From NCBI GenBank assembly GCA_021777535.1, contig JAJYDN010000015.1:1-51205 (forward strand): DNA of 51,205 nt. The letters run 5' to 3'. This DNA comes from Pseudomonadota bacterium (GTDB lineage: Bacteria > Pseudomonadota > Gammaproteobacteria > Acidiferrobacterales > Acidiferrobacteraceae). Both the position numbers and the translations under genes were made by a program. Of this stretch, positions 15,946-24,712 are shown piece after piece; position 1 is the first letter of the stretch, and every line of letters starts with the position of its first letter. Below the pieces are notes generated by a model that searched no databases, was not told the DNA's origin, and saw only the letters and a list, made by a program, of their open reading frames with translations.

Positions 15946-17394
15946 ATGATGCTCGATCCGCACACCTGTTACCGGGCGCTGTGTGCGCGCGACGCGCGCT
16001 TCGATGGACGTTTTTTCGTTGCGGTTTCCTCGACCCGGATCTATTGCCGGCCGGTGTGCACCGTAAAGCCGCCGCGACGCGAGAACTGCCGCTTCTATCC
16101 GAGCGCGGCAGCCGCAGAATCCGCCGGCTACCGGCCCTGTCTGCGCTGCCGGCCGGAGCTTGCCCCTGGTAACGCGAGCATTGACGCGACCAAACGCCTT
16201 GCGCAGGCCGCGGCGAACCTGCTCGAGGACCGGGCACTCGAGGAGGAAGGGCTTGTGCCGCTCGCTGCGCGCCTTGGCATCACCGACAGGCATCTGCGGC
16301 GTGTCTTCAAGACCGAATTCGGCGTCTCGCCGATCCAGTTCGCGCAGACCCAGCGGCTGCTGCTTGCCAAACACCTGCTCACGGACACGAAGCTGCCGAT
16401 CACCGAGATCGCATTCGCCAGTGGCTTCGCCAGCGTACGCCGTTTCAATGCCCTGTTCCGCGAACGTTACCGTCTGCAGCCGGGCCGCCTGCGGCGTCAC
16501 GCGCCAGCGTGCAGGTCATCCGACGCGCTCACGTTCGAGTTGAGCTTCCGCCCACCCTACGACTGGGAAGCGCTGTTAGCGTTTTTGAATGGCCGGGCAA
16601 TCGCGGGCGTCGAGGCAGCCGGCGCGCACGGCTACCTGCGCACGGTGCGGATCCTGCATGGCGGCAAGGAACATCGTGGCTGGATCGAGGTCGCGCCGTC
16701 GAAAAAGAAACCCGCGCTACGCGTAATGGTTGCGGCCTCGCTCGCCCGTGCACTGCCACCGCTTTTGTCCCGCGTGAAGACGCTCATGGATCTCGCCTGT
16801 AACCCGGTGGAGATCGGGCAGGCACTCGGCGCCCTTGCCAGGCGCCGCCCCGGATTACGGGTACCCGGCGCTTTTGATGGCTTTGAGGTCGCCGTACGCG
16901 CAATCCTTGGTCAGCAGATCAGCGTGGCGGCCGCGCGCACGCTCGCAGGCCGATTCGCTACGGCATTCGGTGAACCACTGAAGACGCCATATCCAACCCT
17001 CACGATGCTGTTCCCGACGGCCGAGCAGATCGCCGCGCTCGCGCCCCGGCAGATTGCCCGGATCGGCCTGCCCGCGAAACGTGCCTGCGCACTCCGGGCC
17101 ATTGCGCGCGCGCTCGCCGACGGTGACATCCATCTCGCGCCGGACGCCGACGTCGAGGTGACGCTCGAGCGGCTGCGCGCGCTTCCTGGAATCGGTGAAT
17201 GGACCGCGCAGTACCTGGCGATGCGTGCGCTCGCCTGGCCCGACGCGTTCCCGCATACCGACTACGGGGTAAAGAAGGCCATGCAACTCGACGATCACAA
17301 GCGGGTGCTTGCCGCCGCCGACGCCTGGCGGCCGTGGCGCGCCTACGCAACGATGCATCTGTGGCAATCTCTTGCCAAAGAAGGGGCGGCATGA
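15946..17394 (+). CDS. Ada/AlkA fusion: methyl sensor-regulator plus 3-methyladenine glycosylase
   Basis: A 482-residue fusion. Residues 1-80 are the Ada zinc domain with Cys34, Cys38, Cys65 and Cys68 (YCRPVC...PCLRC), where the first cysteine takes methyl groups from DNA phosphotriesters. Residues 85-170 are an AraC-type helix-turn-helix (LAARLGITDRHLRRVF). Residues 180-290 match the AlkA N-terminal domain, and the rest is a HhH-GPD glycosylase with ILGQQISVAAARTL, LPGIGEWTAQYLAMRAL and catalytic Asp439 in PHTDYG. It should sense methylation damage, activate transcription and excise alkylated bases. Ogt overlaps its stop by four bases. Confidence 0.92.
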   Translation: MMLDPHTCYRALCARDARFDGRFFVAVSSTRIYCRPVCTVKPPRRENCRFYPSAAAAESAGYRPCLRCRPELAPGNASIDATKRLAQAAANLLEDRALEEEGLVPLAARLGITDRHLRRVFKTEFGVSPIQFAQTQRLLLAKHLLTDTKLPITEIAFASGFASVRRFNALFRERYRLQPGRLRRHAPACRSSDALTFELSFRPPYDWEALLAFLNGRAIAGVEAAGAHGYLRTVRILHGGKEHRGWIEVAPSKKKPALRVMVAASLARALPPLLSRVKTLMDLACNPVEIGQALGALARRRPGLRVPGAFDGFEVAVRAILGQQISVAAARTLAGRFATAFGEPLKTPYPTLTMLFPTAEQIAALAPRQIARIGLPAKRACALRAIARALADGDIHLAPDADVEVTLERLRALPGIGEWTAQYLAMRALAWPDAFPHTDYGVKKAMQLDDHKRVLAAADAWRPWRAYATMHLWQSLAKEGAA

Positions 17395-17897
17395 AGCGCT
17401 ACGCCTACTACGACAGCCCTTGTGGACACATGCTGCTGGTGGCAGATGGAGAGGCGCTGTGCGGTGCGTATTTTGCCGGGCAAAAACATTTCAGGCATGT
17501 GGACGATCACTGGCAGTACGACCCGCACGCGGCACCGCTTGGGCAGGCAAAGCGCGAGCTTGATGAATACTTCCGTGGCACACGCAGAGTGTTCTCTGTA
17601 CCGCTCTGCGCGAGCGGTACGCCATTCCAGCAGCGCGTGTGGCGCGCGATCCAGTCCGTTCCATTCGGCGAGACGATCAGCTATGCCGAGCTTGCACGGC
17701 GCGCCGGCCATCCGGGCAGCGCGCGCGCCACGGGGGCGGCGACCGGACGCAACCCGATCGGCGTGATCGTGCCATGTCACCGCATCGTAGGGGCCGACGG
17801 CAGTCTCACCGGTTATGCTGGCGGCCTCGCCATCAAGCGCCTCCTGCTTGCGGTGGAATCTGGTTCACCGCGCATCACGATGCACGCTATCGGATAG
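17391..17897 (+). CDS. ogt: methylated-DNA-protein-cysteine methyltransferase
   Basis: A 168-residue Ogt-type protein that removes O6-methylguanine methyl groups in a suicide reaction. The acceptor motif IVPCHRIV carries Cys129; PFGETISYAELARRAGHPGSARA is the DNA-binding helix-turn-helix and GYAGGLAIKRLLL the C-terminal end. The ATG at 17391 overlaps the stop of the Ada/AlkA fusion (ATGA), and a good GAAGGGG precedes it. The fused protein lacks the Ada methyltransferase domain, and this separate gene supplies exactly that missing activity. Confidence 0.95.
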   Translation: MKRYAYYDSPCGHMLLVADGEALCGAYFAGQKHFRHVDDHWQYDPHAAPLGQAKRELDEYFRGTRRVFSVPLCASGTPFQQRVWRAIQSVPFGETISYAELARRAGHPGSARATGAATGRNPIGVIVPCHRIVGADGSLTGYAGGLAIKRLLLAVESGSPRITMHAIG

Positions 17898-18360
17898 TCG
17901 ATACGTGCAGGCACGCGAGCCATGGCAAGCGCTGCCGCGCTGCTGCACGGGACGATCCACCGCCTTGCATCACGGAATGCCGCAGCGAGGGCAAAAGGAT
18001 ACCCGCCTCGGCCGCTCGTCGTGACGCGGCCCCTTGCGCAGACCCCACTATATTCCTTACAACGCGCAGCGGGGTAAGTTCCACCGGCAATCGTGTTCTG
18101 CATTGCGCGAGCAATGGGGACATCTTCCAGCACGGAGACATCGAGGAGAGATTCCGGCGATTTATCATCGCCTGGCGTCTGCATGAATGAGTGCACGGTC
18201 TGCTTGGCGGCACTTCTGTGTCCGTTGCGCATGCTATTTTGCAACATGCATGAACAGTATTTCTCGCTTTCCACCGTTGTCTATTTTATTGTCTTATTAA
18301 AGTTTCCTTGTATGTCGATTACATTTTTATACGATTGCATGTATGTATCAGTGTCCGACT
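17898..18360. other. no protein gene; includes AT-rich stretch
   Basis: No family-like protein is visible. Bases 18220-18360 are clearly richer in A and T than the rest of the window. Several promoter-like hexamers occur there, for example TTGTCT (18289-18294) with TATGTC 16 bases later, and TTGCAT (18335-18340), pointing toward the hairpin series at 18405-18493. Confidence 0.45.
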
Positions 18361-18493
18361 AAGGTCTTATATCAGCTCGCAACCCATTGCCGAATAATAG
18401 GGGTTCCGCTCGTCCTCCTCCCTGAGCGGCGCCTTAAACCTTTAAGGCCTTTCCGACCTCCGGCTTTTCCCCCCTAGCCCGGAGGTTTTTTTT
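18361..18493 (+). ncRNA. candidate small RNA with three hairpins
   Basis: Three hairpins follow each other on the plus strand: CCGCTC/GAGCGG (18405-18410 with 18424-18429), the perfect GCCTTAAA-CC-TTTAAGGC (18431-18448) and the terminator at 18456-18493. No protein gene ends here: ogt stops almost 500 bases upstream, with an AT-rich, promoter-like region in between. This is the layout of a small RNA gene. The 5' end is a guess; I recognise no known RNA family (not 6S, 4.5S, tmRNA or RNase P). Confidence 0.4.
18456..18493 (+). terminator. Rho-independent terminator
   Basis: ACCTCCGG (18456-18463) pairs with CCGGAGGT (18479-18486) and is followed by an uninterrupted run of eight T (18486-18493). 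It is the clearest intrinsic terminator in the window. Confidence 0.85.
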
Positions 18494-18715
18494 GTCTTGC
18501 CGCGGGCTGACCCTCCTGCGCAGGTGGCCGAAGCCCCGAACAGAGGACCGACAAAAGCCCCATATTTTGTGTTCGTCTGGCCATATAGCCGCAATATCGG
18601 GCCTTTGTCCGATGACGGCCCGAGGTGCACTTCCTTAGACTCGCAGCCAGTGAATTATGACACCCAGCTTTTTAGTGGGTTGTTCAGCGTTCCACCAACA
18701 TCAAGGAGCCTATTC

Positions 18716-19054
18716 ATGCCGAATGAGCGCAAAAGTAAGCGCGGGTTCGCGGCGATGGACGCGAACAAACAGCGCGAAATCGCCAGCAAGGGCGGCAAGG
18801 CCGCACACGAGAAAGGTACTGCCCATGAATTCACTCCCGAAGAGGCGCGCGAGGCGGGCCGCAAGGGCGGGGAGGCAGTGAGCCAGAATCGCGAGCACAT
18901 GGCAGCCATCGGGCGCAAAGGAGGCGAGAGTTCCCACGGCGGCTGGGAGCGGACACGGCCTGGTCATGAACGGGAACACGCGGAATCCGAGCAACGCGAG
19001 GGGGTCGGCCGGCATGGCGAGCATACTCCCGAGCCCAAGCCCGGAAAATCCTGA
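18716..19054 (+). CDS. KGG-repeat stress protein (YciG/GsiB-like)
   Basis: A 112-residue, very hydrophilic protein with three KGG repeats (IASKGGKAAHEKG, AGRKGGEAVSQNR, IGRKGGESSHGG), the mark of the stress-induced KGG family (E. coli YciG, Bacillus GsiB). Such proteins are small, probably disordered and linked to desiccation or general stress; their mechanism is not established. The start at 18716 was chosen because AAGGAG lies eight bases before it and MPNERKSKRGFAAMD is typical. The tail (HGEHTPEPKPGKS) is low-complexity. It stands alone between the candidate small RNA and a terminator-like hairpin. Confidence 0.88.
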   Translation: MPNERKSKRGFAAMDANKQREIASKGGKAAHEKGTAHEFTPEEAREAGRKGGEAVSQNREHMAAIGRKGGESSHGGWERTRPGHEREHAESEQREGVGRHGEHTPEPKPGKS

Positions 19055-19059
19055 CTGCA

Positions 19060-19087
19060 CGCGCGGCCCTTATCACCCGGCCGCGCG
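19060..19087. terminator. hairpin after the KGG gene
   Basis: CGCGCGGCC (19060-19068) and GGCCGCGCG (19079-19087) form a 9-bp stem with a ten-base loop, six bases after the KGG gene stop. There is no T-run, so it may stabilise the mRNA end or terminate weakly. Confidence 0.5.
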
Positions 19088-19367
19088 CACCCCGCCGCCC
19101 GCTTATTCTGCGTTAGCCCTGTTTTGAGCGCATCACCCAGGCAGTACCGGCGGACCGGACGGCCGCCGGCACGGTGGCGCCTGTGCAGCATTCGGGCGCC
19201 ACACTGCGTGCAATCGGTCGCCGGATCTCCCATCGATTTACCTGCCACTCCTACCCCAATTAGCCGCGCCTTGCCTGGGCATGCGCCTGCGTTCCCCTGA
19301 TACGCCATGCCGCAATCCGCGGATGCAACGCTTGCCGCCCGTTCGTGCCCGACAGGCTTCCCGTCCT
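19088..19367. other. no recognised gene at the end of the EPS locus
   Basis: About 280 bases between the KGG gene and the last EPS gene. A minus-strand frame runs through it but is cysteine- and arginine-rich without family resemblance. No clear terminator for the minus-strand EPS transcript is visible. Confidence 0.4.
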
Positions 19368-20468
19368 TCACGAGGCCGCCTTATCGGTCTCTTCGATCCC
19401 CAGATACCGCCCATAAGACCGGCTCGCATGCTGGATGGTATAGGTGGAAAGAACCCGGCGCATGCCTGCCTCGCCCAGCTGACGGCGCCGTGCAGGATCC
19501 GCTGCAAGGTCCATGATGGCGTGCGCCAGGGCCTGCGCGTTCCCTGGTTCCACCAGCAGCCCCGTCACTCCGTCTTCCACGACTTCCGGGATCGCCGTGA
19601 TCCGCGTGGCCACGACCGGCAGTGCCGTTGCCATCGCCTCCATGATGGCGATGGGGAGGCCCTCATGACGCGAACTGAGCACGTAGACATCCAGTTCCCG
19701 CAAAAACGCCGAAACGTTGTCACAACGTCCCTTGAAATGAACGACGTCCGACAGTCCGAGCGTGCGCGCCTGCATCCGCAGCGTCGAACCGAGCGGACCG
19801 TCCCCGGCTATTTCGGCAAAAAACCGCACTCGTCCCTTCAATAAGGCGAACGCCTGGAGAAGCGTTGGATAATCCTTCTCTTCCACAAGACGCCCGACCG
19901 CACCTATGTGAAGGACTGGCGACATCTCCGGACGGGCGGTGTTTGGCCGATAGCGCCGGACATCTACACCGTTATAGATGGTGATGATTCTTCTGGGTAC
20001 ACCCCACCCGCGGAAGACCACGGCCAGATATTGCGACACACACGTAAAACGCCTCACAAGCAGGCTGATGACCGGCAGCGCCACGCGCATCCATGGCGTC
20101 TTGCCGATTCCGTAGGACGAATGTTCCGTGTACACGACCCGAAAGCAACCTGCCATATAGGCTGGCACCAGTACATTCACGAGCAGGTTCAGGTGGTGAA
20201 CATGAAGCGCGCGCGGCCTGACCACCCGGAAATAACGCCACATGTGGACCCAGCGGCGCCACATCGGCAGCCTTTCGACATCTGGCAGATCACAAGGAAT
20301 ACCCGCCGCCTCCAGGGCCGGCAGCAGCGCCCCTTCGCGCCGATAGAGGCAACATATGCGCACTTTTATTCCCCGTTCCTGCCAGGCACGGCAAAGATTG
20401 AAGGCGAGCATCTCCGAACCGCCCACCACAGGCGCATAAATGACTTCGATAATTACCTTCCGCGCCAT
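19368..20468 (-). CDS. family 4 glycosyltransferase
   Basis: A 366-residue retaining glycosyltransferase of the GT-B fold. The N-terminal domain starts VIIEVIYAPVVGGSEMLAFNL; the C-terminal nucleotide-sugar domain has VGRLVEEKDYPTLLQAF and the E-x7-E motif in SSRHEGLPIAIMEAMA, with TGLLVEPGN after it. The start at 20468 (MARKVIIEV) fits homologues better than 20480. It would add one sugar to the lipid-linked repeat at the cytoplasmic face. It is the last gene of the minus-strand EPS locus, 99 bases after the preceding glycosyltransferase. Donor and acceptor cannot be inferred. Confidence 0.9.
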   Translation of the reverse strand: MARKVIIEVIYAPVVGGSEMLAFNLCRAWQERGIKVRICCLYRREGALLPALEAAGIPCDLPDVERLPMWRRWVHMWRYFRVVRPRALHVHHLNLLVNVLVPAYMAGCFRVVYTEHSSYGIGKTPWMRVALPVISLLVRRFTCVSQYLAVVFRGWGVPRRIITIYNGVDVRRYRPNTARPEMSPVLHIGAVGRLVEEKDYPTLLQAFALLKGRVRFFAEIAGDGPLGSTLRMQARTLGLSDVVHFKGRCDNVSAFLRELDVYVLSSRHEGLPIAIMEAMATALPVVATRITAIPEVVEDGVTGLLVEPGNAQALAHAIMDLAADPARRRQLGEAGMRRVLSTYTIQHASRSYGRYLGIEETDKAAS

Positions 20469-20567
20469 CACGCCTCGCATAAGTCATCAAGTGTTACACC
20501 GCCCCTGGCCCACCCCCATGAATCCGCCTGGTCTCATGCGCTCCACAAAACAGCGTGGCCCGCACAC

Positions 20568-21764
20568 CTACGGCACACCACTCGTCCAGCCGGCCTGCGC
20601 CACATGCCTTTCCATGTGCTCGGCGGCAAGCCGGTCACAGAGTGCGCGCACGCGCTCGGCGCGTTCACGCCAGTCATTTGCCGCCGCATACGCCTGGCGC
20701 CGCTTCCGCGTCCGTTCATCCTCTATACCGCGCGTAAGGACGCGTCCGATGGCATCCAGATATCCCGCATGATCACTGGCGACTTCGACGAGATCGCGAT
20801 GTTGCGCCATCTCAGGGAAATCGACTGATACAACAGCCTGTCCGAGCGCCAGATACTCAAGAAGTTTGAGCGGATTTACGCTTGCCACATGGGCATCCTG
20901 GCGGTACGCAACCAGCCCCACATCAAAGGCCTGTACCCATTGAGGCAGGTTTTCGTACGGAACCGCGCCCATCGGATGGAAGTTTGGATACCGCCGCAAG
21001 TGCCTGATGTCGACCTCCTCTTTTCCCACGGTAACGAGCGATGCGGATGGAAATCTCTGCAGGATCTTTTCCAGAAGACCTAGATCGACGCGTGGCCCGA
21101 CGATGCCCTGAAAACCGATTATCGGCCGCGGAATGCCCGCCAATGCCGGTGGGGCATTCCCGACATGCTGAAAATGATTGAAGTCGACTCCTTGCGGAAC
21201 ATAGGCTACCGGAGTTCCGGGACGACTCTTACGGGCGGCCAGCTCCAGTGAAGTAACGATCGTCGCGTCTGCCCGCGCAATCATGAGCGCCTCACATACC
21301 TCGACCATCCTCCGATCCGTGTCGTGCATCGCAGCGTAATCATCCATGCAGAAATAAATGCTCACGGACGGCCGCAAACGGCTTATGAGGGGCACAGCGG
21401 CTGGATTGCTCGCGATGAACACCACCTCGCAATCGGGAAACCTCCGGACGAAAGGCCGTATCTGCCGCGATATGAGCCAGCCATTGAGCGCGCGCACCGT
21501 ACTGAACTGGTGATACGGAACCGCACGCGGGTGAACCACGATGGGCCATTGGGCGCGCTCCTCGACCGCGGCCGTCAATGCGGCCACCGCTTTCTTCCAC
21601 GCCCGCGCGAGATCGCTGGCTGATAACCGGGGGGCCCGTTGCGCCATACTGTTGATCCACACTACCGGCTCGCGCTCGGCGATGATCCGCAGGATGTGAA
21701 ATAGCGTGTTCGGGTGTCCGCCCCAATCCGGCCCTGCCACCACATACAGCCGCCGTCTTGTCAT
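20568..21764 (-). CDS. GT-B glycosyltransferase
   Basis: A 398-residue glycosyltransferase of the group that begins VVAGPDWGGHPNTLFHILR and has YFCMDDY, VPQGVDFNHF, IIGFQGIVGPRVD and NPLKLLEYLALGQAVVSVD, as in TuaH-like and exopolysaccharide transferases. It lacks the plain E-x7-E of the GT4 neighbours. The ATG at 21764 overlaps the stop of the upstream GT2 gene by four bases (ATGA), which decides the start. Confidence 0.82.
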   Translation of the reverse strand: MTRRRLYVVAGPDWGGHPNTLFHILRIIAEREPVVWINSMAQRAPRLSASDLARAWKKAVAALTAAVEERAQWPIVVHPRAVPYHQFSTVRALNGWLISRQIRPFVRRFPDCEVVFIASNPAAVPLISRLRPSVSIYFCMDDYAAMHDTDRRMVEVCEALMIARADATIVTSLELAARKSRPGTPVAYVPQGVDFNHFQHVGNAPPALAGIPRPIIGFQGIVGPRVDLGLLEKILQRFPSASLVTVGKEEVDIRHLRRYPNFHPMGAVPYENLPQWVQAFDVGLVAYRQDAHVASVNPLKLLEYLALGQAVVSVDFPEMAQHRDLVEVASDHAGYLDAIGRVLTRGIEDERTRKRRQAYAAANDWRERAERVRALCDRLAAEHMERHVAQAGWTSGVP

Positions 21765-22885
21765 TTCACCTTCTCCCACCGCACGTTGAGGCGGCCCGTG
21801 AGATAGAGATACGAGCCCGCCACGGCCGCCCAGTTGAGGACGCAGAATGTGTACGGTACGCTAAGCCATGTATGCTGCGGACGGCGGACGCATCCGGCCA
21901 GGGCGATCCCGTAGAAGACGAGCTGGCCGCCCGTCACCACGACCGTCCACGGCCCCGGCAGCAACATTCCACCGGCAAAAACCCCGACCAGCGCGTAGGG
22001 AACGAGCAGGCGGAACACTTTATGTGACCAAAGCTGCCACGCGATCGGACTGCCCGGGAGCAGCAGGCGTCGGTAGCGGACAAGCGCCTGACAATTCCCC
22101 GCCAGCGTGCGGCGCTTGCGGGCGAACTCGTGCTCGCTTTTCTGCGTTGCCTTCTCGAAGGCCAATGCTTGGCGTTCATAACCGACACGATAGCCCTGGG
22201 TGATGATCTCGAGCGGTATGGCGAGATCGTCAAGAATGGTATCCGGCGGCAAGGGGCGGTACAGGGCCCGTCGCAGGGCGTATATGGGTCCTGTCGCGCC
22301 GACGACTGAACCGCAATCCCCCTCGAGCGCGCGGATCCAGCGCTCGTACCGCCAATAGGCACCGAGCGTCCGGCTGAAGGCGCTGTGCAGGGAAACCAGC
22401 GCCAGCTCGCCCGAGACGGCCCCGAGACGGGGATCGGCGAACCGCGCCACAAGCCGCGCGATCGTATGGTCGTCGAGCATCTCTCCTGCATCGGTCAGGA
22501 TGACGATCGGCTCGCGGACGAGACTCATGGCGAAATTCAACGTCGCCATCTTGCCGCGCCGCACACCACCGTCTATCACCTCCACGCGCTTGTCAGCGAC
22601 ACGCCGCGCTTCAGTCAGGGTATCGTCCGTAGACCCGTCGGACACCACGATGACGCGCAACAGGTCAGCCGGATACGCCGATTGCAGAACCTGGCGGATC
22701 TTCGCAGCGATGACCGATCCCTCATTGTAGGCAGGGATGACAACGCATACCGGTGTCGGCGCCGGTGCCGGTGCGGACGCCTTCCGGGCACCTCCTTTTG
22801 CACCCTTTGCGAAGGCAGCGAGCAGCAAAGGGTAGCCAAGGTATGTGTAGGTGACGAAAAGCAGCGAGATGACGAAAATCGTCAT
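21761..22885 (-). CDS. membrane family 2 glycosyltransferase
   Basis: A 374-residue inverting transferase. One N-terminal membrane helix ([20 protein letters not shown]) is followed by a GT-A domain with VVIPAYNEGSVIAAKI, VIVVSDGSTDDT, ILTDAGE, VGATGPIYALRR and ILDDLAIPLEI, then about three C-terminal helices (for example YALVGVFAGGMLLPG). This is the PgaC/cellulose-synthase-like layout. It may polymerise or add a sugar while anchored in the inner membrane. Start at 22885 overlaps the preceding gene by ATGA; a longer open frame upstream is only the shadow of that gene. Confidence 0.88.
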   Translation of the reverse strand: MTIFVISLLFVTYTYLGYPLLLAAFAKGAKGGARKASAPAPAPTPVCVVIPAYNEGSVIAAKIRQVLQSAYPADLLRVIVVSDGSTDDTLTEARRVADKRVEVIDGGVRRGKMATLNFAMSLVREPIVILTDAGEMLDDHTIARLVARFADPRLGAVSGELALVSLHSAFSRTLGAYWRYERWIRALEGDCGSVVGATGPIYALRRALYRPLPPDTILDDLAIPLEIITQGYRVGYERQALAFEKATQKSEHEFARKRRTLAGNCQALVRYRRLLLPGSPIAWQLWSHKVFRLLVPYALVGVFAGGMLLPGPWTVVVTGGQLVFYGIALAGCVRRPQHTWLSVPYTFCVLNWAAVAGSYLYLTGRLNVRWEKVK

Positions 22886-24060
22886 GATGTCTCCAGAATG
22901 CCGTCGTACAGCTCTTCGAAGCGCGCAAGGCGCCGCTCCGGCGAAAACCGCGGGTAAAGCGACTCGCGTGCCCGCCGGCCGAACGTGCGGGCACGGTTCA
23001 CGTCCTTCAGAAATGCCCCCATGGCCCTCGCAAGCGCAGAATGATCTCCGGCCGGAACAAGGAGTCCGGACACATGGTCGGTTATCATCTCCGGGATGGC
23101 CCCGACGCGCGTCGCGACAATGGGCAGGCCGTACTGCATCGCCTCCAGAATGACGTTTGGCATTCCTTCCCTGCGGGACGGAAGGACGAGCATATCGAGC
23201 TCCGCATAGAGATCCTCGACGCGTGCCACGTGCCCGAGGAACCGTATGCGCCCGCAGAGCCCCGCGGCCCTTGCCGTCGCTTCGAGGTGCGGCCGCTCGG
23301 GGCCATCGCCTGCAAAGACGAGCGAGAAGTCCATGCCCTGCGCGGCGAGGATCCCGGCCGCAGCGATCAACTCCCGATGCCCCTTCTCTGGACTTAGGCG
23401 GCCTATACACCCGATGACGGGCCTGACCGCATCCGCCGCGATCTGCGTACACCGGTCTCTTACCCGCCCCATGGGCAACTTATCGACGGCGTTTTCTATT
23501 ATGTGGAGACGCCCCCGCCCGGACGGCCCTATGCGCCGATCGGCCAGTTCACGGGATACCGCAACGATCGCATTGGCCCGAGCGGTGATGTGACGGTCCA
23601 GGCGATGGTAGAGGCGGACCTTCATGTTCTCCTGCGTCGTGCCATGCTGAAAGGCGATCCACCGCTTGCCGGACATGTTCCGCGCAAGCAACCCGAAAAT
23701 CGCCTCCTTGTACCCATGTGTCTGCACGACGGCCCGCGGCACGTTCAAGAGTCCACGGATATCGCGCAATGGCTGCCAATCGAAATGGAAGCGCTGGTGA
23801 AGAATGTGCAATGGTATTTTGCGGTCCCGGCAGGCGCGAATGAACGGGGACTCCGGCTCCCCGCGGTTGGCGAATGGGCACACGATCACGTCGAAGCGGC
23901 CCTGCCTTTGGAGATCCGGAACGACCTGCAGAATTCCCTTGGCAGGCCCGCCAACGATGCGCGTGGAGATGAGGATCACGATGCGCGGGAGGGATGACGC
24001 ATGCAGTTGCGCAAGCGGCTCCCCAATACGGGTCATGGCCTCGCCCTGACATTCACGCAT
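22882..24060 (-). CDS. family 4 glycosyltransferase
   Basis: A GT-B enzyme of about 392 residues. [18 protein letters not shown] opens the acceptor domain; [33 protein letters not shown] and the E-x7-E motif in [17 protein letters not shown] define the donor domain, with SGLLVPAGD following. It overlaps the preceding acetyltransferase gene by a few bases and the following GT2 by four. Start is uncertain between 24060 and 24036 ([10 protein letters not shown]). Confidence 0.88.
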   Translation of the reverse strand: MRECQGEAMTRIGEPLAQLHASSLPRIVILISTRIVGGPAKGILQVVPDLQRQGRFDVIVCPFANRGEPESPFIRACRDRKIPLHILHQRFHFDWQPLRDIRGLLNVPRAVVQTHGYKEAIFGLLARNMSGKRWIAFQHGTTQENMKVRLYHRLDRHITARANAIVAVSRELADRRIGPSGRGRLHIIENAVDKLPMGRVRDRCTQIAADAVRPVIGCIGRLSPEKGHRELIAAAGILAAQGMDFSLVFAGDGPERPHLEATARAAGLCGRIRFLGHVARVEDLYAELDMLVLPSRREGMPNVILEAMQYGLPIVATRVGAIPEMITDHVSGLLVPAGDHSALARAMGAFLKDVNRARTFGRRARESLYPRFSPERRLARFEELYDGILETS

Positions 24061-24712
24061 CAGGCACACTCCGCAAAACCCGCGCCGGATTGCCGCCCAC
24101 GATCTTTCCTGGCGGAACATCGCGCGTGACCACGGCGCCCGCCGCCACGATCGCGTCCTCGCCGATGGTCACGCCCTTCATGACAATCGCCCCCGTCCCA
24201 ATCCATGCGTTGTCGCCAATGGTTATGGGCCGGCTGCTAGCGGCTGGCGCCGGCTCTCCTGCGCGCCGCGGGCCGGGCGCCGTGGGGTGACTGTCGTAGG
24301 CCAACAGGCTCACCCGATTGGCGATGAGGACGTGCGAACCGATAACGATGTCGGCCCCGGCCACTGCAGAAAACACCGACCCGCAGTGACTGTGATTGCC
24401 GATGACAAGGCGTGGGCTCGCACACACCTTGGCGCCCACCAGCGTCGCTGTTCCATGCATCACGACACCGCTCCCGATATGGATCTCGAGACCCCCCCAT
24501 ACGGATGGTATCCCGTCATAGAGGCAAAGACCCGGTCCGCATGTCCGGCACTGGCGGCGAAAGAGCGGCTCATCGTAAAATTTCCGGCGCACCCAGCCTA
24601 TAATGTGCCGCCTTGCGGCCCTTTCCTGCTCCAGTAGCGCATAAAGGCCCGGAATATCCGGCATGCTGACATGCTGCAACCCCTTGTAGGAGCGGTACAG
24701 AACATCAGCCAT
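24053..24712 (-). CDS. left-handed beta-helix acyltransferase
   Basis: A 219-residue hexapeptide-repeat protein. The repeats run through [42 protein letters not shown] and [34 protein letters not shown], ending GNPARVLR; the catalytic-type His is in AYDSHP. Such enzymes place acetyl groups on sugars. GGAAGG directly before the ATG at 24712 decides the start. It sits between the polymerase/ligase gene and glycosyltransferases and most likely O-acetylates the repeat unit. Confidence 0.85.
   Translation of the reverse strand: MADVLYRSYKGLQHVSMPDIPGLYALLEQERAARRHIIGWVRRKFYDEPLFRRQCRTCGPGLCLYDGIPSVWGGLEIHIGSGVVMHGTATLVGAKVCASPRLVIGNHSHCGSVFSAVAGADIVIGSHVLIANRVSLLAYDSHPTAPGPRRAGEPAPAASSRPITIGDNAWIGTGAIVMKGVTIGEDAIVAAGAVVTRDVPPGKIVGGNPARVLRSVPDA

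Noticed and set aside
15236-16237. 333-codon minus-strand frame over the Ada/AlkA start
   Set aside because: Composition is that of GC-rich antisense sequence, and it overlaps two clear genes.
17813-18274. 153-codon minus frame downstream of ogt
   Set aside because: Partly antisense to ogt, no start signal, no motifs.
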